NCBI RefSeq assembly: GCF_037126465.1
Contig: NC_088210.1
Location: 10,314,011 to 10,378,010 of the forward strand
Length of the DNA stretch: 64,000 bases
Direction: 5' to 3'
Source: Ornithodoros turicata
Lineage: Eukaryota > Arthropoda > Arachnida > Ixodida > Argasidae
Shown: piece after piece, positions 31,267 to 42,779 of the stretch
Numbering within the stretch: position 1 is the first letter of the stretch
Layout of the letters: the number at the start of each line of letters is the position of its first letter
Program-made: the position numbers and the translations under genes
Notes under the pieces: model-generated
The model's input: the letters and a program-made list of their open reading frames with translations, nothing else
Told to the model about the DNA's origin: nothing
The model's database searches: none

Positions 31267-32072
31267 CGAAAGCCCGAGCCCGACCCGGCCCGTGGGCAGG
31301 GCCGGGCCCGGCCTGGCATTTTTTAGGCGGGCCTGAGCGGGGCTCGGGCTTCAGCCACCGGGCCCGGGTCGGGTACGGGCTTGACAACGCCAGACATGGT
31401 CGGGCGTGTACGCGAACAAATTTCACTTCAAGAGACTGGACAGCTGAATTTTCACGTTACTTTTTTCCCCATTGGGTATGGGACATCAGGTATATTCTCA
31501 TCTGAGAACTATCACTTTTTTACATGTGATCATGGTTTATCGCATCTCAAATATTCAGGTGTTGCAAGACTATTTCTTTCGAGTATTAAACATGCGCTGC
31601 ACATGGTCCACCATCAAGTCCAATATAGGCACAACACTTTCTAGTGCAACCGAGGTAATATGGGACGGCGAAGTACTGACAGGCGATTTTAGCTAACCGT
31701 GTCCCCAACAGTACAATACGCCCACGCGCCGCTGCGCGCTGCATTCCCAAGCAAGCAACCACCAAGCACAGAGCGGCTTGCCGACAGAGAAACACAGCAG
31801 CTGCTGCGTTCGAGCGTACCTCCTGGCTCTCCACCAATTAGCTGCGTCCTTTTCCTTGCTGCGTTGTGCTCTTTAGTAAATCTAAATACGCCTCCGAACC
31901 TCAAAAACAACTAGAGCAGAGGCGGGCTTGGATCGGGCCTGAGCATGGAAACAGTCGGGTACGGGCTGGGCCCGGGCTGGAAATATATGGAAGACGTCGG
32001 GCCCGGGCCGGGTGCGGGCCGTAGCAGCCGGGCCTGGGCCGGGCACGGGCCTGAAAATTAGGCTCGTGCAGT
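31267..32072. mobile_element. Non-autonomous DNA element with GC-rich ends
   Basis: Both ends (31267-31385 and 31935-32065) are made of CCCGGGCCCGGGC-type words around a normal-composition core without an ORF. Imperfect 8-bp repeats GCGCTAAG (31259-31266) and GCTCTAAG (32073-32080) flank it, and the right end reads complement CACTGCACGAGCC, a hAT-like start. Probable hAT-derived. Confidence 0.6.
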
Positions 32073-32364
32073 GCTCTAAGTGTCCATGCCCGTGTCGATT
32101 AGCCACTCCTGCTGAGCCTCCTAAACTTTTGTATTCCTCGCGCGGCTTTTCGTAATCCACCAGTCTTCTACGTTAAACGCTTCTGCCCCAGAGATACAAT
32201 TGCCCGATGCCAAATGCTTCTGAACTCGCTTCCCCCCACATGTGATATTTTCCACGCCTCCAGCGCATCCCTTAAACGCGACGTTATTTCTTTCCTTCAT
32301 CAGTGAACTTTCAATCGTGATTCATTCCTTTGTTTTGTACCGTATATCGTCTCATTCCATCTTA

Positions 32365-33387
32365 CACACTAAAACATATCACACCTTTTTGAGTGTAAAG
32401 TTGGAGTTTGGTAACTCACACCAAATTCGGTGTAAAGTCAGTAGGGTGTAAGAGTCTACACCCTTTAGAAGGGTGTAAATTGAAATATTTCTTACACCCC
32501 TTGTGGCGTAAAGTTCGTGTTTGATAACTTACACCAGTCCTGGTGTGAAAGCAGTGAGGTGTAAGTAATTACACACTCTAGATGCATGGGCCGATGGTGA
32601 TCTGTGCTTCAGCTGCAAGGATATGGGTACAGTCAAGAGCCATCAGAGGAAGCTGTGTTGACCATTATGCGTGCATCCACCAGAGGACCCACAACCATGC
32701 GTCTGGTGGAAGTAAAATGCTGGCATGCATTTTGAATATATTAATTTATTCCTGTATTATTGTAATGGATTTGAGAAACTGCAATGCACAGCTTACGGGA
32801 ATGCTGAAAAATGAATGCAATTTTTTTTAGTACTGTTTCCTTCTTTTCTTCTGTTCTTAGCATGAACTTTTACAGCTATAATGATACCTCATTAATTTCC
32901 ATTTTAAGCCAGAAGTTCGCTGTCATTACCCTAATTACACTCTGTAAGGACCCGAGTCAAACAAATTTCATAACTGAATGAGTAGTGGTGTACAGGTTCG
33001 GTCAAAAACGTGCGAGCAGTGTCAAATGGAAATGGAAACCGGAGGTGGGCACATTCACTCAGGGGTGGATGGCTGACATTGGCCTCGACTGTGCATGGAA
33101 AGCAGCCTTATCGAAAGTGATAACAGCCACTGGCATCAAGTGGACGTCCTTGTTTCGCAGGATGTCGCTCCGCAAAGGGTTGACGACGCTCGTGCGTTTC
33201 CCAAACTTTTGTCTCAGCCGGTACACCGTTTTTACACCAAGATAGGTGTTGATATTTTGACTGTGGGGTGTAAACTGTACAGTACACCATCTTTGCACCT
33301 GGGTAGGTGTTCTGCTTTTGGCTGTAGGGTGTAAATTGCAAAATACACCCCTTCAACACCTAAATGGGCGTAAATATTCTTAGTGTG
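32365..33387. mobile_element. TA-flanked element with hairpin-array ends
   Basis: 1023 bp with inverted ends CACACTAAAACATAT / CACACTAAGAATAT and TA on both sides (32363-32364, 33388-33389). Each end holds about 180 bp of ACACC-N-GGTGT hairpins spaced by about 45 bp. The core has no recognisable transposase. TA duplication and short ends suggest a Tc1/mariner-like mover. Confidence 0.7.
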
Positions 33388-33759
33388 TATAACTTATGTG
33401 CTGCGCGTAATCTATCTACTGTAGTTTTGTTGCTGATGTTTCATTGCGTGTACTGCGTGGTATATTTGTCTGTAAATATGTAAGTAGGTATGCGTGTTAT
33501 GTAGTTTTGTTGCTGATGTTTCATCGCGTGTACTGCGTGGTATATTTGACTGTAAATATGTAAGTACATATGACTGTTATGTTTGTAATGTACCTCTGTT
33601 AGTATCCCACTGTATATGTATTATATATATGTGTGTCATAATTATTTGTGCGTTTATGTCTGTATTGTATCCACTGTGAGTTATGTGTATTGTGTGTGCC
33701 AACACCATGGCCTTAGCGGCCGTTCTTGGGCATTAGTAAAAAATTATTATTATTATTAA
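33388..33759 (+). repeat. LINE 3' UTR ending in (ATT)n
   Basis: Ends with GCCAACACCATGGCC...GTTCTTGGGCA and an ATT run; the same tail is at 41489-41640. It includes a direct duplication of about 65 bp (near 33420-33485 and 33500-33565, starting GTAGTTTTGTTGCTGATG). Confidence 0.72.
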
Positions 33760-34519
33760 GTTATCCACGACCCAAATGACGTTCATAAGCTAGAAACTGA
33801 CGTTTCCTCTGTGGTTGAATGGTACTCTAAAAATGGGATGACTATTAATCCATTGAAGACGAAACATGTGACTTACTCAAGAAAAACTAACATTATATGC
33901 AATACATACACGTGTTCCGATGCCATCAAGCGTGTCGATGTACTGAAGGATTTGGGGGTCGTTTTCGACTCCCAGCTGCGTTTTCATGATCATGTCTCTT
34001 ACGTACGCTCTTCAGCTCTCAAAATTCTTGGTTTGCTCACATATATATGCAAAATCTTTTCCACACACTCTGTATTTCTTCACCTGTATGGTTCCTTAAT
34101 TTTACCGCGACTGGAATACGCGTCTCCAGTGTGGAACTCCCTTTCCTGCACTGACTCGTCACGGATTGAATCTGTCCAGAAGAAATTTCTACACATTGTA
34201 CATAGCGCATTTTTTAGAAAAAGCCTTCACTTTAGAATGTATGTCTAGTGAGATAATGTCCTTTCTTAACCTCCAACCACTCTCAACGCGACGCCGTTTT
34301 CATGATATTATGCTCTGTTATACGATCTTACACAGTTTTCTCGATACACCATCTTTATTACATCAGCTTCATATCGCCGTACCTGTCAACGTAACCCGAC
34401 ACACGAATATATATTGTACTTATCCCACCACATGCCTGCAAATCCGATCGTACGTATTCAACAAATGACAAACGCAATTCACCCTTTTGTTGATATCTTT
34501 AACTCCCATCCACGTTAGA
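33760..34519 (+). pseudogene. Jockey/CR1-like LINE RT, C-terminal part
   Basis: RT thumb and post-RT region: WYSKNGMTINPLKTKHVTYS, LKDLGVVFDSQLRFHDHVS, GSLILPRLEYASPVWN and IESVQKKFLHIV blocks. A frameshift near 34240 leads to FLNLQPLSTRRRFHDIML. It ends near TAG at 34517. The YADD part and everything upstream are absent. It directly follows the (ATT)n tail of another LINE copy. Confidence 0.85.
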
Positions 34520-34759
34520 TAGTAAGGTGATCCGACGCCGCGCCTCCTCCACGCGGTCGGGCGGTTCAAGGTCGGTCCGCGCTTCTCTTCCACGCCGACA
34601 GAGCGCGACACTTGTATTGGGGCCTTCTTATCATTGCCTCCGCGTTTGCCGTGCATTGGCTCCAAATTGAAGAGTGCGCTATTTTGATTCTGAGACTTGT
34701 CTCCGCTTACAAATTTATGTATTTGATGACAAAAAAGCTCTGATGACAATGGATCCGAC

Positions 34760-35122
34760 ATGGGGAAGAAGTGCTTCGTGCCGCGATGTAACTCCGGGTA
34801 TAAAATGTGTACAGAGAAGGCGTCCCTGTTTTCCGCTCCTAAAGAAGGGGACCGCCTGAAAGTTTCGAGACATGCCATTCCACGCAAAGATCGCCTTCTT
34901 CAGACTACAGACTATGACTGCGAGAAACATTTCGAAGAAAGGTTCGTCTCGAAAACCTGGGACGCGCTTCACGAGGGTCAGGTTGGTAATGCGCTTCATG
35001 ATGGTCATGCGTGTGACAAAGGGGTATATGGCCTGACAATTGAATACATGCTAGACAATTACAATTTGTCATTCCCATGCAGTGAGCATAAAGTTGATAT
35101 AATGGCGCATATGCTCCATTAG
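34760..35122 (+). CDS. THAP-domain protein (exon or fragment)
   Basis: 120 codons. The N-terminus is a THAP zinc finger: Cys5, Cys10, Cys54 and His57 (C-x4-C-x43-C-x2-H), with SLFSAPKEG, the HAIPRKDRL helix and HFEERF where the family expects them. THAP fingers bind DNA and occur in host regulators and in P-element-type transposases. ATG 34760 is the usual THAP start (M-G-K-K-C). After residue 70 the sequence has no known domain and includes two DALHEGQVGNALHDG-like repeats, so the true gene may splice out near there. It could be a host gene, or the 5' exon of a P-like element; no transposase is seen downstream. Confidence 0.75.
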   Translation: MGKKCFVPRCNSGYKMCTEKASLFSAPKEGDRLKVSRHAIPRKDRLLQTTDYDCEKHFEERFVSKTWDALHEGQVGNALHDGHACDKGVYGLTIEYMLDNYNLSFPCSEHKVDIMAHMLH

Positions 35123-37111
35123 TACGTTGCAGTGCGAACGAGCCAATACTGTACCCAGCTCAAAAGAAACGAAAAGAACAAGACGCGAAGTCTGCGCAAG
35201 CTTTCAAAACTAGTCTAGTGGTTTAGCGGAATGTGCCGCCTGGTTTTCCACCAGCAGGACACCACTTCTCCTAGCACATACTTTTTCGGCGTCGTAGTCT
35301 TGCTTTGTTGATATCGCACTGATTTGAATTTGAGCGCCCGTGTGTGTTCCTGACGTTTTTTAAGTCGTCTCATTTTTCTTTCTTGACATTTTTAAATGTT
35401 TAATAAACGTGTCGCGTAGCCGTGTCGACTCCGTCCCTCTTTCCTTTTTACCTTGCGGTAGCCCTTCGGCACATCTCCTAATACTATACCGGCAACCTAT
35501 TCAAACATTCAGCACTTCTTAAGTCGTTTCCTCGCTCTCGCCTCTTCCTATATATTAGTACCACATTTTCAAAACAACGCGAACAATTGAATTTCTCCTT
35601 AACCCAAAGAAACTCTAATTTGTCGTTGCCCCCAATTCTCTCCGTTTCCTTGGCTTGCTGCCCTTGCGGGCTCCGCGGTAGCACATTCGACTGTATGCCT
35701 TCCACTTCGCGCCAGTGGTTCACTTTATGCTGTGGTGACAATGTTCAATCAGGCGACTTACGACATTCACCAGAGCATTCGTATGAAGGCTTACAGAAGC
35801 GCGCTACGCAGGCATGATGGGCATGATGCTTTAGCAGCCCTTGCTTTTCATGCGAGCGGAGCCGCACGTCGGGCCCAATCACGGTGGCGCCAGCTCACGG
35901 CGGATGTTTGAACCGCGGACAGAATTTTTCTCTCTCCCGACGCGCCGTCACTCCACCTGGCTCCCATCCAAACATTTTTAAAACTCTCCTCTTGCGTTCA
36001 CTCAGTAACACGTGAAGTTGTACAGTTTTTCCCTTTTTTGTGCTATGTACTGTATATCTCTAACTCTGTACTGTATGTATCAGTGTGAATATCTTCCTGT
36101 TACGTTCCTCTTCCTGAATATGTTATGTTATGTTTCGCCTAGTCTGTATATGTATGTGTAGCTGCGCCAGGCCCCCATAGCTCCCCCTCTTCGCGGCTCT
36201 AAAAAAATGTTTGCACGTCATAAACACGTGGTATTACACCGTCAGGCATCATAGTTGATACCCATTGGCCGAAGGACATTGCGCGCTCCGCGCCGCTATT
36301 GGTTGGCAAAGTTTCAAAAGAGCATTCTTTCGCGGGCTGCCTGTCCGGCGGGCAGTTACGAGAAGAGAAGGGAGAGAAGTGGCAGCGGACAGCGGCGTCT
36401 CGCGTCTCGACGATGTCAGTTGACACCACCGTGTGACGGCATTGTTCAAAGAGAAGTCCCAGATTTGTCTGTGTGTCAGAGTGACTCAGCGCGTGTTGTG
36501 ATGTTTCCCGACACAAGTATCCTACGTACGAACAGTCTCTCGAGTTCAGAACTGGAATGCAGTGGTGAGCTGACGCCTGAGGAACACTTGTGAGCGCCGT
36601 CGCATTTTCAAATGCAGTCACAACGGAGACATGATTCGGTGTCCGTGCGACAAGCATTGCTCGTTTCGTTGAAACCTTCGCACTGCAACCAACGAAAGGA
36701 CATGTTCACCGTGAAATCGCATGCACTCGTGTGAGCGTCGCTCACTTCTGGGAGTAGAGTGTGTGTGTGTTTTTCGAGTTCGAACTTGGTCAACGAACGC
36801 AACGATTTGGACCAGACTCTGTACGCACGGTGAATATTTGTGTCAGACTATTGAATCAGTACGATGTTTCAAATAAATGTGTATTGTGTCAAAAATTTGC
36901 CTAGTTGTTCAGGAATATGGAATAACGAGCGTCTGCATGAAAACCAGTAAAAGTAAAAGCAGATGGTAGCCAGTACCGGGCCGAAAAGCGAGCCAAACTG
37001 AGAGACTCCTGGCCGAATGGTAGGCATCATAGTTCATTTTCATTGGTTGCATGTCCAGTGTTGCATGAATTATCTCAAACTATGGGCTCTATGGGGAGCT
37101 GTGGGAGCCTG
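35123..37111. other. No gene recognised
   Basis: ORFs on both strands (for example 36199-36657 minus) have no domain. An AATAAA lies near 35402 and another near 36875. GGCATCATAGTT.AT...CATTGG occurs directly repeated at about 36245 and 37022, and GCGCCAGGCCCCCATAGCTCCCC at 36167 recurs inverted and diverged near 37085-37118. Confidence 0.45.
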
Positions 37112-37261
37112 GCTGCGCTACAATAAACGAGGTCCGATACAAGTGATGGCCGAAGGAAGAATGACATCTTAATGAACTGACGGTGCGCTAGACACCTAGG
37201 CTCGAGGTAAGAACTCGCGGGGCCACAAGCGATGTCAATGTTAGTGAAGTTGGCCGCTACA
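37112..37261 (-). repeat. 3' LTR of second CsRn1-type element
   Basis: About 150 bp; on the minus strand TGTAGCGGCCAACTTCAC to GTAGCGCAGCC. Outer edge slightly unlike the 5' LTR (GCAGCC against GCAGCTACA). Confidence 0.8.
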
Positions 37262-37581
37262 AGGGTTCCCCCCTGCGGCGGAGGGACTGTCCTGTAGTCC
37301 GGGTTGTGGAGGGTTGAACGAGAGGTGAAGTCCAGCGAACGTGGCGTGTTGGCGGACGCGCGCGTCGGTGACCGCTGGTAGCAATGGGCAGTGCAGCAGG
37401 GGAGGGAAGGTGGGTTGTGGGCGGCGGGGGTGCGTCGATGTCCGCGAGGTGGGCGGGCTTCAGCCGGTCCAAGGTAATGGTGTCGGGACCGCGCGGCAGC
37501 TGCACCTCGAAGTATTTGTCGGCACGGTGAAGTACCCTAAAGGGACCATCATAGGGTGGCTCGGGGGGTGCGCGAAGGGTG

Positions 37582-38504
37582 TCACGTCGGACGAAAACAT
37601 GTTGCTGTGTCCAGGTCAGGGCTACAGAAGATGGTGCGGGAACGGCGAGGGGTCCGAGGAGGTGTGGCGACCATGTCGCGGAATATCGAACGTAGGCGGT
37701 CGAGGTAAGAGGAGGGGTCGGGCACAGCTGACGAATCGACTGGTGTGAAGAAAGCTCCGGGCAGCCGTAGTGGCGAGCCGTACAAGAGGTCGGCTGAAGA
37801 GCAGCGCAGGTCAGTCTTCAGGGACGAGCGGATGCCTAGGAGCACAAGGGGAAGACGATCCAGCCAGGGTCGCGTATCGTTCGCGACACAGAGGGCTGCC
37901 TTGAGTTGCCTGTGCAGACGTTCAATGATACCATTGGCGACGGGGTGGTAGGCGGTGGTACGTATGTGCTTGGTGCCGAGCAGGGGGCAGAGCTCCCTGA
38001 AGAGGTGGCAGTCGAATTGTCGGCCTCGGTCTATTGTTATGGAAAACGGGACGCGAAACCGAGAAATCCAGCCAGAGAGGAGGGCTGAGGTACGGACTCT
38101 GCAGTTATGTCGGCGAGTGGTATGGCTTCCGGCCAGCGAGTGAAGCGGTCGATACATGTTAGTAAGTAGCGCTTGCCATGTACGGGAGGAAGGGGGCCGA
38201 CAATATCAATGTGAACGCGGTCGAACCGCACATCCGGGGTGAGGAAAAGTCCGGGTGGGGAAACCGTGTGGCGATGAACTTTCGACCGTTGGCAGAACAG
38301 GCAGGAGCGGGTCCAACGGCGGACATCGCGGTTTATGCCAGGCCAAATATAGCGTTCTTGAATCAACTTCTGTGATGCCCGAATGCAAGGGTGCGAAAGG
38401 TTGTGCAATGAGTCGAAGACGCAGCGGCGGAATTCGGACGGCACGAAGGGTCGCGGCGAACCCGTAGAGATGTCGCACCAAAGTAGCGTGGTGGTGGATG
38501 GCAA
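37582..38504 (-). pseudogene. Integrase, second CsRn1-type element
   Basis: 38037-38504 has the zinc end (SCLFCQRSK) and first Asp ([10 protein letters not shown]). 37582-38157, in another frame, has the second Asp ([12 protein letters not shown]) and Glu ([16 protein letters not shown]). The C-terminal tail (LPRGPDTITLDRLKPAHL) is in a further frame at 37257-37505. Confidence 0.88.
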
Positions 38505-39070
38505 GGGGCACTGGGCGACTTAAGAGAGCCCGATGGCTGGTCGCGAAGGGCGTGCTGTTCGGTATCAGTCGCCTGTGCCAAGGCGATGGCGTCGAAGTCA
38601 ACGGACGCCCGGGACGGTTGGGTGGAAACGGCGGCGATGTCAAGCCGCGACAGGGCGTCGGCAGCGTAGTTGGAAGTTCCGGGGATGTGGCGGATGTCGT
38701 CAGTGAACTCGAGTATGAATGCCATGTGACGGTCTTCTCGGGGAGAGTGGGTGGTGTTCGGGCTGCGTAGGGCATGGACGAGGGGCTTGTGGTCGGTATG
38801 CAGTGTGAAAGATCGGCCTTCTAGGAAATGCTTGTAGTGTTTCACAGCGAGCGCCAGAAGCTCCCTCCCGAAGGTGCTATAGCGACACTGAGTTGGGGAA
38901 AGCTTGTGCGAAAAGAAACCTAGTGCATGGGCACCATTCGCCGTTGCAGAGTTGTTGTAAGACGGCTCCAACTGCTTTGTTTGAAGCGTCGACCAATAAG
39001 GCCGTCTCGGCGTTAGGCTGCTGATGATGCAGGAGAGTTGCGTCTGCAAGTTTCCGTTTGACGGTTGCAA
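38363..39070 (-). pseudogene. RNase H, second CsRn1-type element
   Basis: [23 protein letters not shown] and LHTDHKPLVHAL (RNase H), then IPGTSNYAADALSRLD. The frame turns to nonsense before the integrase. Confidence 0.85.
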
Positions 39071-40523
39071 AGGCTAGTTGAGCTTCATCAGTCCAAGTCA
39101 GGGGGGTAGTTTTCTGCTGTTTGCGGCCGGTGTCGGCGAGCAGATGGTGCAAAGGCTCGATGATGTCTCCACAGCGCGGAATGAACCGTCGATAGAAATT
39201 GATGAGACCCAAAAATCTGCGGAGGCTGGTGTGGGAGGTAGGCAGTGGGTAGTCGAGGATGTGCTGAACTCTATCGCCCAGAGGTGAAATGCCTTGCGGA
39301 GTGATGGTGTGCATGAGGAACTTGAGGGTGGAAACGCCAAACTCGCACTTAGATGCATTGATGACTATGCCGAATTCCTGTAGGCGAGTGAACAACTGGC
39401 GTAGGTGGTCTCGGTGTTCTTCCTCGGAGGTACTGGCAACGAGAATGTCGTCCAGGTATGCAAAGCAAAATGTTAAACCTCTGAGGACCTGGTCGATAAA
39501 ACGTTGAAATGTCTGGGCTGCGTTTCGCAGACCAAAGGGCATCCGCACATACTCGGAAGAGCCCGAATGGAGTCGTGATAGCGGTTTTTGGAATATCTGG
39601 TGGATGAACAGGAATCTGGTGATATGCCTTAAGTCGATCTTCGAGAAATAAGAAGTTCCGTGCAGACGGGCGGTAAAGTCCTGTATGTGCGGCAGTGGGT
39701 AGCGGTCCGGCAACGTAACGAGGTTCAGGGCCCGATAATCGCCACAAGGGCGCCAGTCGCCGGTAGATTTTGGAACCATATGAAGGGGTGAGGACCATGG
39801 GCTGGAAGATGGTCTGATGATACCTAGGTCCAGCATATGGTCGAATTCTTGCTTCGCAATACGCAAGCGCTCGGGAGCCAGCCGGCGGGGACGGGCGGCT
39901 ATGGGTGGTCCTTTGGTGACTATGTAATGGACGGTGTCGTGCTTGGAAGGAGCGTCTGCTGCTGGAGTGTGTAAGATGGCAGGAAAGTCACTGACGATGT
40001 CTGCGAAAGGGCTGGGGTCGGGCAGGCGGAGCGTAGGACTGAGGGCGCGGATAGCAGACGGAAAACCGCGGACCTCAAGCAGTGTGGTGTTGTCCACCAG
40101 ACGACTGCGACGAATATCCACCAGTAGGTCGAAGTGGTTCAAGAAGTCGGCGCCGATGATCGCGTAGGGAAGGTCGGCGACGACGAAGAGCCAGCGGAAA
40201 ATGGGGCGAAGACCGATGTTTAAGGTGAGCGATCGGTGCCCATATGTGCCAATTTTCGACTGATTAACGGCTTGTAGCGTATACTCCGGGGAATGGAGCA
40301 TCTTGTCGGGACGGGTCGGAGGAATAATACTAACGTCGGCGCCGGTGTCGACGAGGAACCGTCTGCCAGTCTCGCAATCCGTGATGTAGAACAAGTGGCT
40401 GTCGCGGTCCCCAACCATTCCAGCCATTAATATGGTTGGGACTTCCGTTTCCCTGCCATGAGCACGGCGGTTTGCAGTTGCGGGCAGCGACTCCAAAGGT
40501 GTCATGGTACCAGCAGTACCCAT
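38877..40523 (-). pseudogene. Protease and RT, second CsRn1-type element
   Basis: 548 open codons. Protease [14 protein letters not shown], linker [17 protein letters not shown] with [43 protein letters not shown] and the catalytic YLDD ([13 protein letters not shown]). About 15 residues after YFSKIDL read abnormally (compensated double frameshift near 39600). RNase H begins ([15 protein letters not shown]) and then the frame is lost near 38930. Confidence 0.9.
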
Positions 40524-41309
40524 TGGCAGGAGAAGGAGAGCTGTGGTATCGGCGGGATGGAGAGCGGTGGCGGCAATACGAACGCCTAGGAGAATAAGCT
40601 CTGGGTGGATAAGAGATAGCAGCGACTTCGACGTGAAGCTCCTGAACTGCGGCTTGCAAATGCTGGACAGTGGAAGTCAAGATCGCGATAGTGGGATCTG
40701 GTAGAGGGAAAGGGGTAGCATCGTATGACAGCCGGGTGGGATTATTTGACTGGGAGGTCTGGCTCGACGCAGCAAGAACGGGAAGGCCCTGCAGGTCCAT
40801 AATACGGTCGGCCGTTTCGGCTAGTTCATCGAGAGATGTGAGTTCGGCAGCAGCCAATATGAGCCTGACATGGTGGGATAGGCGCTGTAGGAAGAGCTCA
40901 CGTAGTATGACATCATCAGCGGAAGTATCTCCCAGGAGTTGGCGCATGCGGCGCAAGAGGTGGGTGGGCTTACGATCTCCGGGCTCCTCGCTATAGTGAG
41001 CAATTGCTGCAAGCGTCGTTGTTCCGAAGCGGTCGTGCGGCGGATTAGCTCGGTCTTTAAGGTGTCGTATGGAATCTCAGAGGGTGGCTGAAGAATAAGG
41101 TCGCGCACTTCTGCAGCGGCCTCGGGTGGCAAGTGCGAGACGACATACGAAAATTTTGAAAGCTGGGAAGTTATTCGGCGTCCGGCGAAGGTAACCTCTA
41201 CTTGAGCAAACCAGAGTTGAGGATCAGCCAGGGAATAGAGTGGTAGGCGAAGGTTGGTGACGGTGGCCTCTGCGGAGACGGGTATGTGATCGCCGTCCGG
41301 GACTGACAT
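40330..41309 (-). pseudogene. gag: gag of second CsRn1-type element
   Basis: Two frames. 40821-41309 holds the N-terminus (ADPQLWFAQVEVTFAGRRI, LPPEAAAEVRDLI); 40330-40956 continues with MRRMRQLLGD, LRELFLQRLSHHVR and the CWYH...C...C knuckle (C-x2-H-x9-C-x3-C). The shift lies around 40950. Confidence 0.87.
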
Positions 41310-41344
41310 TACGTCCGGGAGAAATCACGTCCGGGTCACCAATT

Positions 41345-41488
41345 TGTAGCTGCGCTACAATAAACGAGGTCCGATACAAGTGATGGCCGAAGGAAGAATG
41401 ATATTTTAATGAACTGCGGGTGCGCTCGACACCTACGCTCGAGGTAAGAACTCGCGGAGCCACAAGCGATGTCAATGATAGTGAAGTT
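41345..41488 (-). repeat. 5' LTR, truncated by about 10 bp
   Basis: Matches 37115-37251 with several substitutions. The first bases (TGTAGCGGCC) are missing, replaced by LINE-tail DNA from 41489. Confidence 0.82.
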
Positions 41489-41571
41489 ATGTGTATATAT
41501 TTGTAAATATACTGTATTGTCTGCGTGCGCCAACACCAAGGCTTCGGCTGTTCTTGGGCACATTAATAAAG

Positions 41572-41632
<61 letters not shown>

Positions 41633-41640
41633 TATTATAA
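41489..41640 (+). repeat. LINE 3' tail with (ATT)n microsatellite
   Basis: GCCAACACCAAGGC...GTTCTTGGGCAC then TAATAAAGG and about 65 bp of ATT repeats (41572-41639). Same family tail as 33670-33759. Confidence 0.8.
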
Positions 41641-42599
41641 CCCAACAATTACCATTACCCTCATGGAAGACAGACGCCAAAATGACATTTTGATCAACTT
41701 TGATTGATAATAACACTTGATATAAAATTGATATCAGAGATGTCATAATCAAATTACTTGTATATTATTAATTATTATCCCAGAGTATCGGAACCCGGGT
41801 CTCGTTCCCCTGCTGCACCCCCGGTCGGCGCGATAATACAATAAATGATACTGTAGTGACGCTTGCGCCCTGTTTCATTAAGTATTAGCTGGGTCCCACC
41901 ACAGGAAGTCACAAAAGTTGTGGTGCACAGCCCCGAAATCAACGCGATGTAGCACTGAACTACGGCTATCCATACACGTCTTCCGCATCAGTTTGTAACA
42001 ATATGACTTCCACAGCAGAGGGCTCTGAGCGAGAGCACTACTCTACCCCCAAAGCAGGTAAGCGTAAGAGAACGTCATGATAAGGTGCACCGGCTACCGA
42101 TAAGAAAACTCTGGGAGTTTGTTTCCGCGATCGAGAGACGAAGGATTGTCATTTGTCAGCGTGTACAAGATTCAGTGTGACATTCGTTCTAGCGGATATC
42201 CGAGCATCCGAGGTATCCAAGCCTTGCCAACTGCTGCATAAGCCTGCCGATCTACTGCCTACAGGTACGGAAGTTCTCGTAATATGATTGCTGAAGTAAT
42301 CTTAACGCGCCGCCTCCCGCGCCACGGAGTTTCGGTAGTGATGGGCGATACTATCGAAACATTCGATACTATCGACTGTATACAACTATCGAGTGAACCA
42401 TAATTTCGATAGTATCGGGATGGTTTTCGGACTATCTATAGCAGAGCCGTCGCGAGGCCAGTTTGCGCCCGGGGCAGGGCAAATCTGAACCCCGGTCCAC
42501 ACTCCCTTCCTTTACTACCGTCAGACGCCTTGTAAACAAATAAAAGAAAAAGCCTGTAAAAGACTGTAAATTCAAATCCTCTTCATTCCTGCCTTATCA
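41641..42599. other. No gene; scraps of DNA-element ends
   Basis: 42348-42432 has repeated GATACTATCGA words after AGTGATGGGC, the kind of sequence seen at hAT ends. 42444-42490 (AGAGCCGTCGCGAGG...GCCCGGGGCA) also looks like an element end. No partner ends were found. Confidence 0.4.
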
Positions 42600-42775
42600 C
42601 AGGTAGCTTTTCTCGGTGTGAAAAGGGTGTACCCCTTCCCGGTGTGAAAAGGGTGTACTATGGGGACACACCCGAATTACACCTATACTACACTCCACTA
42701 AGCACCCGTGTTGATGTTTAAGGGGTGTAATGTACCAACATATCTTTACACATTCAAAAAGTTCAAACTTCCGAA
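42600..42775. repeat. Hairpin-motif repeat fragment
   Basis: GGTGTGAAAAGGGTGTAC twice, then GGGGACACACCCGAATTACACC and GGGGTGTAATGT. Same vocabulary as 32365-33387. Confidence 0.55.
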
Positions 42776-42779
42776 AAGT

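Larger units (their letters stand above)
37112..41488 (-). mobile_element. Second CsRn1-type element, decayed
   Basis: Minus-strand gag-protease-RT-RNase H-integrase with LTRs at both ends: 3' LTR 37112-37261 and 5' LTR 41345-41488, the latter lacking its first ~10 bp. The primer site at 41325-41341 reads TGGTGACCCGGACGTGA on the minus strand, one mismatch from the tRNA-Trp complement. The polypurine tract (AGGGGGGAACCCT) lies near 37262-37275. At least four frameshifts mark it as dead. Same clade as 12345-17199 but a different family (LTRs unrelated in sequence). Confidence 0.9.

Noticed and set aside
36240..37060. LTR pair suggested by the direct GGCATCATAGTT repeats
   Set aside because: The match is short and imperfect, with no TG...CA ends, primer site or coding sequence between.
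42348..42440. Complete hAT element from the GATACTATCGA words
   Set aside because: Only one end could be seen; no matching inverted end or duplication within the next kilobases.
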